From an uncultured Prevotella sp. (GTDB lineage Bacteria; Bacteroidota; Bacteroidia; Bacteroidales; Bacteroidaceae): DNA of 9,984 nucleotides. Below are positions 1-5,700 of the stretch, one piece after another. A program made the position numbers and the translations under genes. Where the stretch lies: positions 1 through 9,984 of the forward strand of contig CALCUV010000013.1 in NCBI GenBank assembly GCA_937906765.1. Direction: 5' to 3'. How positions within the stretch are numbered: position 1 is the first letter of the stretch; every line of letters starts with the position of its first letter. The notes below the pieces were generated by a model. The model saw nothing but the letters and a program-made list of their open reading frames with translations, ran no database searches and was not told where the DNA came from.

Positions 1-132
1 GTGGTAATGTTCTCTCCAGAAAGTTTAATGCTTTCGAGTAGTATGCCTATGGGTGGAGATGGTGAAGCTGGTACAAACAAGCGTCAACCTCAAACTAATG
101 GCTGGAACCAAGAACAATGGACTGAGAACTAA
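1..132 (+). CDS. small Bacteroidales-type protein, 3' part only (paralogue of 2500-2676)
   Basis: The reading frame is open from the first base and stops at TAA 130-132, giving 43 visible residues that begin VVMFSPESLMLSSS and end WNQEQWTEN. It is the same family as the complete 58-residue gene at 2500-2676 on the other strand. Both share VVMFSPESLMLS and a later NKRQ followed by two spaced Trp residues. By alignment about 11 N-terminal codons lie before the window, so the full protein would be about 54 residues. No signal peptide, membrane segment or catalytic motif is visible. A strong terminator lies 41 bp after the stop. By analogy with the other copy, a giant surface-protein gene may lie immediately upstream, outside the window; that is inference. 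Function unknown. The match to the paralogue makes it convincing as a real gene despite its size. Confidence 0.8.
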   Translation: MVMFSPESLMLSSSMPMGGDGEAGTNKRQPQTNGWNQEQWTEN

Positions 133-173
133 TCTCGATGAACCTGCAGATACACTCTGCATAAGCATATAAT

Positions 174-220
174 TAAATCGGCGTGACCCACAACATGTGA
201 AGTCACGCCGATTTATTTTT
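174..220 (+). terminator. intrinsic terminator after the small-protein gene
   Basis: Positions 174-187 (TAAATCGGCGTGAC) pair perfectly with 202-215, a 14-bp stem with a 14-nt loop, followed by five T at 216-220. It is 41 bp downstream of the stop at 132. A close relative, with the same GGCGTGAC/GTCACGCC core, follows the paralogous gene on the other strand (2412-2451). Confidence 0.88.
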
Positions 221-254
221 GCGCTGTAGTTTCCCGCCTTGCCTGTAGGGACGC
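221..254 (+). repeat. 34-bp flank shared in inverted orientation with 2376-2409
   Basis: The sequence GCGCTGTAGTTTCCCGCCTT and the following 14 bases recur on the minus strand at 2409-2376 with 3 mismatches in 34. In both places it directly follows the terminator of the small-protein gene and runs into GTAGGGACGC. It extends the inverted duplication of the two small-protein loci past their 3' ends. Confidence 0.85.
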
Positions 255-378
255 ACGGCCCGTGCGTCCGTCGTGTTCATTGGATTTTCCCGCGGAACAT
301 TCATTTGCTTGAGGACCGTGCGAGCATTCAGTGGAGAATTTCCGATTGAGGGAGGACGCACGGACCGTGCGTCCCTAC
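245..378. repeat. REPIN-like inverted pair of 21-bp palindromes (pair 1)
   Basis: Two near-identical palindromes, GGACGCACGGCCCGTGCGTCC (249-269) and GGACGCACGGACCGTGCGTCC (354-374), sit in opposite orientation. The left copy is preceded by TGTAGG and the right copy is followed by CTACCTGTC. Each palindrome can form a hairpin, and the pair forms a larger inverted repeat with a spacer of about 84 bp. A partial relic, GAGGACCGTGCGAGC, lies at 311-325 between them. The arrangement resembles REPIN elements (paired REP palindromes mobilised in trans by RAYT transposases). No transposase is present here, so that class is an inference. No gene is supported between 221 and 480. Confidence 0.75.
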
Positions 379-453
379 CTGTCAATCATAGTTCCCTCCT
401 GTTCCTTCTTTTGATCAACTGATTACACGGATTTTGAGGTCAACGGTCAACGG
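370..453 (+). repeat. direct repeat copy A (second copy 1895-1980)
   Basis: This block runs CGTCCCTACCTGTCAATCA, then TCCCTCCTGTTCCTTCTTT, then GATTACACGGATTTT, and ends in two 7-bp GGTCAAC units (438-451). The same order occurs at 1895-1980 with only a few differences, on the same strand. Its left edge overlaps the right palindrome of REPIN-like pair 1. Non-coding. Confidence 0.8.
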
Positions 454-540
454 AGTCGGTAAGCGTACTCCCGCCCTGTGATGCAAGGAATCGGAACGGC
501 GAGATCTCACAAAGATTTTCAACCCCCTTTGGGAATTTTC

Positions 541-703
541 CTTCCAAGTAAAGGAAAAGAAATTATCCTACTTGAAAAACAATTTATCCTACTTGGTAAA
601 ATTCCGGTTAGTAATGTGCAACTCGTACCAAGGCGTGGTACGAAAAATACCAGTACTGGTACAAAAAATACCAAGCCTTGGTAGAAAAAGTACCACACTT
701 GGA
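541..703. repeat. palindrome array phased at about 21 bp with A-tracts
   Basis: Four palindromic units of the form TACCA...TGGTA are centred at 633, 654.5, 676 and 697.5, an exact 21.5-bp spacing; the last is degenerate (TACCACACTTGG). Runs of five or six A separate them (643-647, 663-668, 685-689). The phase extends leftward. TTATCCTACTTG occurs twice exactly 21 bp apart (centres near 570 and 591), and TTCCAAGTAAAGGAA is centred at 549. One position, near 612, has no clear unit. Two helical turns per unit would put all sites on one face of the DNA, and the phased A-tracts predict bending. This suggests an array of protein-binding sites, but the protein is unknown. It is not a CRISPR array. 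Confidence 0.75.
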
Positions 704-919
704 ATTTTGCTTATCATACAGGTGAAATGGCTCCAGTGTATCGCGAGGATCTACGCGTATTTTTTATCAACTGATTAGCGAACTGCAATACTTCGGTATA
801 AAACTTCAGCAGGTAAGACCGTAGCCCTACCTACTGTGTATTCTTTTCCCTAAGACACCCGTGAGACACGTGATGCGCGGTACTTATTGGTTGCATCTTT
901 GACACCCTCCCCGCTTCTA
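704..919. other. intergenic stretch with two small hairpins, no gene seen
   Basis: No convincing coding frame is present. A short stem capped by a TTCG tetraloop lies at 788-799. A 9-bp stem with one mismatch lies at 807-815/828-836 (CAGCAGGTA/TACCTACTG). Neither is followed by a T-run, so neither looks like a terminator. No tRNA or promoter of the TAnnTTTG type was found here. Confidence 0.5.
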
Positions 920-1114
920 TTAATATGTGGGGGCGGGTTGCTTATAAATTTCTTCAAAAAGTTCACGGGCTGACACCTCGCGCCATCCAGTTTCGCCATC
1001 ACCTTGAATGATGGTCTGGTTGCGCATGGCTTTTTCCCTAAGCATGCGGTATTCTGCCAATTCTAAGCCTCTAATTAAGTCTTGAGTGGCTTGTTCTTTC
1101 TGACTACTTGACAT
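920..1114 (-). CDS. small protein after the zeta-like gene, candidate antitoxin
   Basis: A 64-residue, mostly hydrophilic protein with a predicted helical first half (residues 1-32, rich in Glu, Lys, Arg and Ala) and a short second half containing DGETGWREVSARELFEEIY. The ATG at 1112-1114 lies inside the last codons of the zeta-like gene, an 11-nt overlap, so translation is probably coupled and the two are one operon. Small partner proteins beside zeta-like kinases commonly act as antitoxins. The size and tight overlap fit that role, but the order (toxin first) differs from the classical epsilon-zeta order, and no named antitoxin domain is recognised. The stop codon sits in the loop of a weak hairpin (904-912/930-938) with no T-run, so termination is unclear. 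The family is not identified from sequence alone. Confidence 0.75.
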   Translation of the reverse strand: MSSSQKEQATQDLIRGLELAEYRMLREKAMRNQTIIQGDGETGWREVSARELFEEIYKQPAPTY

Positions 1115-1664
1115 AATTCTGGATTTGCTTGTAACGTTTAACTTCTATGATTCGTTCTTCTGTTGCAACAATCACTCGGGGATTACAGGCATTATCTACG
1201 AGCATCCACGTATCTACAATGTCCTTGTATAAATTAAAGAAATTGGCAATCCCTAAGTTATATCGGCGACGAACGATATCACTAGGAATATTATGTCCTC
1301 CTTCGCTTACGCGCTTTGCAACGCGCTGTATGGCAACTTCTGGACTGTTCAACCAGAAAAACAATAAATGCACAACGTATCCCTTGGCATGGGCTTTCTT
1401 TATTAAATGAACGTAGGAACGTGTTGCGAGAGTTGTCTCAATTGAAAATGTTTTTCCCAGTCGCAGAAGTTCATCTATTCGTGCTAACATGATTCTTCCA
1501 GCCTGCACAGCAACACTTTCAGGATTTAATGGAGAAAGTCCACGAGCAATTTCGTCTGCATTGACAAACTCATTACAATCCCATATCTCGGGTAACAACG
1601 TGAACGACGCCGTGGTCTTTCCTGCTCCATTACATCCCGCAACGATATACAGTCTTTTGTCCAT
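1104..1664 (-). CDS. zeta-toxin-like P-loop kinase (COG4185-like)
   Basis: A 186-residue protein starting MDKRLYIVAGCNGAGKTT. The Walker A motif GCNGAGKT is at residues 10-17, followed by NADEIARGLSP (35-45), which carries the acidic residue expected at the catalytic position of zeta kinases. After these come SIETTL (74-79), and GGHNIP plus RRRY (122-135), an Arg-rich lid-type segment. This order is that of the zeta toxin / predicted AAA-kinase family. Known zeta toxins phosphorylate UDP-N-acetylglucosamine; the substrate here is unproven. The frame is open 21 codons further up (to 1727), but a good promoter lies inside that extension, so ATG 1662-1664 is chosen. The protein is cytosolic, with no signal peptide. 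It overlaps the next gene by 11 nt. All key motifs are intact, so it is probably active unless neutralised by its partner. Confidence 0.88.
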   Translation of the reverse strand: MDKRLYIVAGCNGAGKTTASFTLLPEIWDCNEFVNADEIARGLSPLNPESVAVQAGRIMLARIDELLRLGKTFSIETTLATRSYVHLIKKAHAKGYVVHLLFFWLNSPEVAIQRVAKRVSEGGHNIPSDIVRRRYNLGIANFFNLYKDIVDTWMLVDNACNPRVIVATEERIIEVKRYKQIQNYVK

Positions 1665-1685
1665 ACATGTATCATTTACACGTCG

Positions 1686-1717
1686 CAAAGATACGTTTTT
1701 TTCTACCGCTAGGCAAA
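1686..1717 (-). promoter_or_regulatory. Bacteroidetes-type promoter for the zeta-like operon
   Basis: Read on the minus strand, TTTG (1717-1714) is followed after exactly 20 bp by TATCTTTG (1693-1686). These match the -33 TTTG and -7 TAnnTTTG elements of the Bacteroidetes primary sigma factor. Transcription would start near 1680, leaving a leader of roughly 15 nt before ATG 1664. This decides the start of the gene, because an ORF start at 1727 would lie upstream of the transcript. Confidence 0.75.
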
Positions 1718-1763
1718 TCAATGCCATAAATTCACTAATTTTTAGCGTGATGTCTTTGAGAAA

Positions 1764-1868
1764 GGGGAAGGGGGAACGGAGAACGATTAACGTTTAACGT
1801 TTAACGATTAACGGGGAACGTTTAAGGTTTAACGTTTAACGGGGAACGATTAACGGGGAATGGGGAAT
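1764..1868. repeat. array of fifteen 7-bp repeats
   Basis: Fifteen consecutive units of exactly 7 bp run without a break. The units are of three main kinds, GTTTAAC, GATTAAC and GGGGAAC, with variants GGAGAAC, GTTTAAG, GGGGAAG and GGGGAAT. The kinds are interspersed rather than blocked. It lies about 50 bp upstream of the zeta-like promoter. Copy number is likely variable by slippage. No coding frame is supported here. Confidence 0.85.
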
Positions 1869-1894
1869 CCCGTTTTTCTTGTCAACTGATTCAG

Positions 1895-1980
1895 CGTCCC
1901 TACCTGTCAATCAAAGTTTCCCTCCTGTTCCTTCTTTTTGTCAACAGATTACACGGATTTTTGAGGTCAACGGACAACGG
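1895..1980 (+). repeat. direct repeat copy B (first copy 370-453)
   Basis: This is the same succession of blocks as at 370-453: CGTCCCTACCTGTCAATCA, then the TCCCTCCTGTTCCTTCTTTT pyrimidine tract, then GATTACACGGATTTTTGAGG. It ends in GGTCAAC-type heptads. Copy A has two such heptads before diverging, whereas this copy runs into four (1965-1992). It is preceded by GATTCAG, as is the sequence at 2371-2375. Confidence 0.8.
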
Positions 1981-2036
1981 TCAACGGTCAACAGTCCCAT
2001 CCGGATGGTAGTCTGTTGTCTATAGTCTGTTGTCTG
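1965..2036. repeat. inverted heptad arrays around a CCATCCGGATGG palindrome
   Basis: Four 7-bp units (GGTCAAC, GGACAAC, GGTCAAC, GGTCAAC) at 1965-1992 lead into the perfect palindrome CCATCCGGATGG (1997-2008). They are followed by heptads of the opposite sense (TAGTCTG, TTGTCTA, TAGTCTG, TTGTCTG) at 2009-2036. CAACAG at the left and CTGTTG at the right can pair around the palindrome, so a hairpin or cruciform is possible. Confidence 0.7.
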
Positions 2037-2074
2037 TTAATCCCACTTTGTGGTCTTTTCCTCCTTCGCTCCTC

Positions 2075-2134
2075 GGCAATTCAAGTAAACTTGATTGCCC
2101 TCGGTTTGGCGTCGGTTGTCTATTGTCTGTTGAC
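2075..2134. repeat. hairpin-forming repeat followed by three more heptads
   Basis: GGCAA (2075-2079) pairs with TTGCC (2095-2099), and TCAAGT (2081-2086) pairs with ACTTGA (2089-2094), giving an 11-bp stem with one bulged T and a tight centre. It resembles hairpin repeats scattered in Bacteroidales intergenic DNA (recalled, not searched). Three units of 7 bp follow at 2114-2134 (GGTTGTC, TATTGTC, TGTTGAC), related to the inverted heptads at 2009-2036. There is no gene here. Confidence 0.55.
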
Positions 2135-2204
2135 TTTTATTTATCAACAGATTACACGGAAATAAACTGTTTTATGGTTTAGTGACAGAGGAAAATAATA
2201 ATTG

Positions 2205-2304
2205 GCAGGTAGGGACGCACGGTCCGTGCGTCCGTAATTAAAGAAAGGTACAGCGCTGAAAATGCAATGGATAGCGGACGCACGCGCCGTGCGTCCCTAC
2301 CTGT
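2205..2304. repeat. REPIN-like inverted pair of 21-bp palindromes (pair 2)
   Basis: Palindromes GGACGCACGGTCCGTGCGTCC (2213-2233) and GGACGCACGCGCCGTGCGTCC (2276-2296) face each other. The outer ends are GGCAGGTAGGGACGCACGG on the left and the complement of GACAGGTAGGGACGCACGG on the right. The spacer is 42 bp, shorter than in pair 1 (84 bp) and unrelated in sequence. The right palindrome has GCGCC at its centre instead of GGTCC, so its middle no longer pairs fully. Confidence 0.75.
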
Positions 2305-2375
2305 CAAGTGGAAACACTCCGCAAGGTATCTGTGGAATCTGTTTAATCATGTTGATTATATTATCTCCAGATTCA

Positions 2376-2409
2376 GCGTCCCTACTGGCAAAGCGGGAAA
2401 CTGCAGCGC
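2376..2409 (-). repeat. 34-bp flank, inverted copy of 221-254
   Basis: On the minus strand this reads GCGCTGCAGTTTCCCGCTTT and continues to GTAGGGACGC, differing from 221-254 at 3 of 34 positions. It lies just beyond the terminator of the small-protein gene, in the same relative place as the other copy. It ends in a truncated GGGACGC, as if one arm of the larger palindrome had been lost. Confidence 0.85.
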
Positions 2410-2459
2410 AAAATTAAAGCGGCGTGACTTTTGGGTCACGCCGCTTTAATTATATGCGC
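2406..2459 (-). terminator. strong intrinsic terminator for the giant/small protein operon
   Basis: Positions 2412-2428 (AATTAAAGCGGCGTGAC) pair perfectly with 2435-2451, a 17-bp stem with a 6-nt loop. An outer GCGCA/TGCGC pairing lies at 2406-2410/2455-2459. On the minus strand the stem ends in a T-run (AATTTTGC). It begins 48 bp after the stop at 2500. The A-rich and T-rich ends would allow it to work in both directions. Confidence 0.82.
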
Positions 2460-2499
2460 ATTAGGAACTTATTCCTATGATGTCATGCTCCAAAGGAGA

Positions 2500-2676
2500 T
2501 TATTCCCAGTTGTTGGAGTTCCAAGTGTTCTGGCGTTTGTTGGATCCGTCAAAATCAGTATCACTACCTTCACCAGGGATGACGGGTTGTTGATCACCAC
2601 TACTAGCCGAAAGCATTAAACTTTCTGGAGAGAACATTACCACTTCGAGTTCAGGCTTTACATAAATTCTTTTCAT
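2500..2676 (-). CDS. small Bacteroidales-type protein, 58 residues, complete
   Basis: ATG 2674-2676 to TAA 2500-2502. The protein begins MKRIYVKPELEVVMFSPESL and ends NSNNWE. The N-terminal pattern MK-R/K-x-Y-x-KPE-x-EVV followed by ESLxLxxSS is a style seen in many short Bacteroidales proteins of unknown function. The C-terminal half is rich in Gly, Asp, Asn and Ser, without hydrophobic segments. It is the complete paralogue of the gene at 1-132. The two share 36 identical nucleotides (codons 12-23) and then differ strongly, except for NKRQ and the Trp residues near the end. It lies 68 nt after the giant gene, with an A-rich leader lacking a Shine-Dalgarno site and no TAnnTTTG promoter, so it is probably co-transcribed with the giant gene. 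The conserved head and divergent tail recall precursor peptides, but no modifying enzyme is in view. Function unknown. Confidence 0.82.
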   Translation of the reverse strand: MKRIYVKPELEVVMFSPESLMLSASSGDQQPVIPGEGSDTDFDGSNKRQNTWNSNNWE

Positions 2677-2702
2677 ATATGCTTAGTCTTTTTTTTTAGT
2701 AT

Positions 2703-2732
2703 CCTGCGGACGGCGGGAATGCCGCCCGCAGG
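2703..2732 (-). promoter_or_regulatory. GC-rich hairpin between the giant gene and the small gene
   Basis: CCTGCGG (2703-2709) pairs with 2726-2732 and CGGC (2711-2714) pairs with 2721-2724. Together they give an 11-bp stem with one mismatch and a 6-nt loop. It starts 12 nt after the giant gene's stop. On the transcribed (minus) strand it is followed by ACTAAAAAAAAAG rather than T residues, so it is not a standard terminator. It could protect the mRNA 3' end or mark a processing point between the two cistrons. Confidence 0.6.
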
Positions 2733-2744
2733 GATGAAACATTT

Positions 2745-5700
2745 TTACTTGTTGTAGTAAACCTTCTTACCGTTGATGATGTAGAGACCACCCTTCTTAG
2801 GTTCGAGAACGCGACGGCCCTGGAGGTCGTAAATGAAGTTTTCATCCTGGATGTTATTTTCAACATTATCGATGAATGTTATACCATCCTCATTTTCTTC
2901 ACCAACGATTCGAATCTTGATTGCTTGAGCAGCCTCATCGCTAATGATTACAGGTGAACCATCCTTATTTATGATATACATAAATATGCGGAATGCAGCC
3001 AAGTTTGCGCCTGAAGGCATCTTCTGCCATCCTCCATGTTTTTCAATATCGTCACCAGTATTAATTGCTAAACATGGGATGTTATCATTACCAGTGAGCG
3101 TTGCACGGTTAACTTTCTTATATGTACCTGCAAAGATGTAACGTGTTGTAGTTGTTGCTGACTCAACAGAAACCATCTTATGTGCTGCAGTGCTATGCAA
3201 CTTAGCGTTTTGAAGTTCGAGAACAAGATTCAAATCCGCGTTCTTAGTCGCTCTGATAATGTAAGGATGATTTGCTCTTAATGTACCCTTAGTAATCTTA
3301 ACGAAGTGAACTGATTCAATCATAGAAGGATCAATTTCTTCACCAGCTACAACCTTATTATGAACGTCGTAAAGGTAAGCAACTTCGTAACCGAGGTCGT
3401 TTAGAGTAGCAACAGGTACTTCGAATGGTAAGAAGAGAGCTTGCCACTTTTCTGCGTATTTGAACGTACGTTCATAGCGAATGTAGTCAACCACCTTATC
3501 TTCAGCATTCGTAAACTCTGACATCTGACCATCGATGATAGTGATACCAGTAACGATAGAGTAGTAGCCATTAGTTAAGGGTTCTGCAGTGAGACCTTCA
3601 GCACACCATGGGTTCACATCGATAGAGAATGTACCATCCTTGATGATGATAGTAGCAGTGCTTTCGATCAAACCTTCGATAGTGCCAGTAGTTTCTACTG
3701 TTACAACAGGAAGAGTGTAGCCCTTCGCAGTCATGTCGCACGCATCAAATGCGAATGCCTTGTCACCGTCGTTATTTGCAGTGATGTTCGTGTTACCCTT
3801 GATGTAAACGTTACCGCTGTTGATAGAGAGCACGTAAGAATCACCGTCAGTTGCAGACCACTTGTCGAGATTAGTACCGTCAAGGTTCATATTCTCAATA
3901 GTGAGGTTTGCGTAGTTCTGAATCACTGTGTAGAATGTAGCCTTAGCAGACTCAGCAACGTTCAACGTACCGTTCTTCAAGGTAACTGTGTTGTTCTTCA
4001 AGATTTGGAAACCGTTAGATTCCGTACCCGTAGAACCAACTGCCTGGTTGAATGTGTAAGTCTTGCCGTCGAAGTCGATTGTTACATTCTTGTTGATGAC
4101 AGCACCAGCACCTGTAACATCTGCGAGCATCTTGATTGTAGCATCAGCAGCAACTGCTTCGATTGCTTCAGGCAATGTCAAATAGTAAACATTGTTGTTT
4201 GTTGCAACAGCCTTAGCAAACGCATCTTGTGCATTAACTCGGTCAGGATTAGTTGTAATCTGGTTAGCCTGAGTTGCATCAAGAGTATTGCCATTTGCTT
4301 CTACACTAACATGCGTAGCATTCTTGTGTGAAGTGATAACTACAGATGCACCGTTCACGATGTTATCGTTGAACGTAACATTGTCTTTAGCACTCAAGAG
4401 CACCTTAGCGTTAGTGAAGGTATTGCCTGTAAGTGTAACGCTCTTAGCATCCTGACCGTTTCTGTTATCGCTCACACCAAAGCTGTTGTCAACGAATGTA
4501 GAATTTGTAACTGTAGCAACAACAGAACCGATAGCATCACCTGCACCTTCACCGTAGATAACACCATACTTAGATGTTGTTCCGTTGCCGATGAACTTAC
4601 AGTTGTCAACAGTGATGCTCAACTGAGCAGAGATGCCTCTCTGAATCTTTTCAGCTTCGCTTGCATCGATAGTCAAGTTCTTGAATGTAGCGTTGGGAGC
4701 AGCAACTCGGAATACAGTATTCCAGTTCATGTCTTCAACGTCACTAGTGAGTTTCAAGGTCTTACCGTTACCATCAATAGTTACGTCTGCAACAGCAATC
4801 AAAGCACCATTAAAGCGGCAGTCCCATGCTTCATCAACTGTTACGTCGTTGAGGAACTTAAGCGTTGCACCTTCAGTGAGCGCACCGAATGCACTTTGGA
4901 TAGTGTCGTAGTAAGTGCCGTTGATTTCAGCAACGAAGTCGCCGAAGCTGTAAGCACCATCCTTGTAAACAATCTTGTAGTTTTCTTCAAATGCATGCTT
5001 GATTGCAACACCTGCTGTAGGAGTAACAAGTTTAGCCGTCAATGAAGTGAAGTTGATGGTGCCAGTGTTTGCAATCTGAGTAGAAGCAGTAACTGTACCA
5101 GCAATGTTCATCTCGCCTTGGTTAGTGAGGTTAGTTGCAGTGAGGCTTGATGTTTCGTCGATAGCAACTTTCACAACATTCTCTCCGCTACGTTCAATAC
5201 CAAGTAAGGTAGCAGTCATGCTTGAACCATTCTTCAAAGTCACATCAGCATTACCATAGCCATAACCACCGTAGCTACCAATGTTTGCAAATCCTGGAAG
5301 AGCCCAAGTTGTGTTATCGAGAACAACCTTTGCGTTACCCGCGAAGTATGTGTTAACACCACCCTTGATCTCGAATGTAGAGTTAGTAGCATTGAAATCG
5401 TTTCTTACGAATGCATAATCATAAGTAACGTCAGCATTAGCAACATTCACATCAGCAAAAGCACCGAGCTGACCGAAGTGTACTGTTGTGCGTGCACCAT
5501 CAGCCTTACCAACGTTCAAGATGTTATCAACACCACTGTTAGTACTTACAACAACGTTTGTACCAGTGAAGTTGCCAGTAATGTTAACAACGACCTGTTC
5601 AGTAGGATTAGTTTCGTAACCCAAACCGAGGATACCACCGATAGTTGAAGTACCGCTAATGTTGTTTGTACCGAATGCATTCACTGCACCACCAAACTGA

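Noticed and set aside
203..385. Minus-strand reading frame of 60 codons
   Set aside because: It runs through the REPIN-like palindromes and part of the terminator stem.
541..703. CRISPR array
   Set aside because: The period is only about 21 bp, the units are palindromic, and the gaps are A-runs rather than unique spacers.
478..778. Short plus-strand reading frames at 478-684 and 572-778
   Set aside because: They translate the phased palindrome array and show no protein-like composition or start signals.
893..903. Plus-strand promoter-like GCATCTTTG
   Set aside because: It differs from TAnnTTTG, has no -33 partner at the right distance, and no plus-strand gene follows.
904..938. Terminator after the candidate antitoxin gene
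   Set aside because: The stem has a mismatch, a 17-nt loop and no T-run on the minus strand, and it contains the stop codon, so the evidence is too weak.
1665..1727. N-terminal extension of the zeta-like gene to 1727
   Set aside because: The TTTG-N20-TATCTTTG promoter lies inside it, and the Walker A segment starts normally from ATG 1664.
2267..2619. Plus-strand frames at 2267-2449 and 2431-2619
   Set aside because: They cross the palindrome pair and the terminator, and lie antisense to the convincing small gene at 2500-2676.
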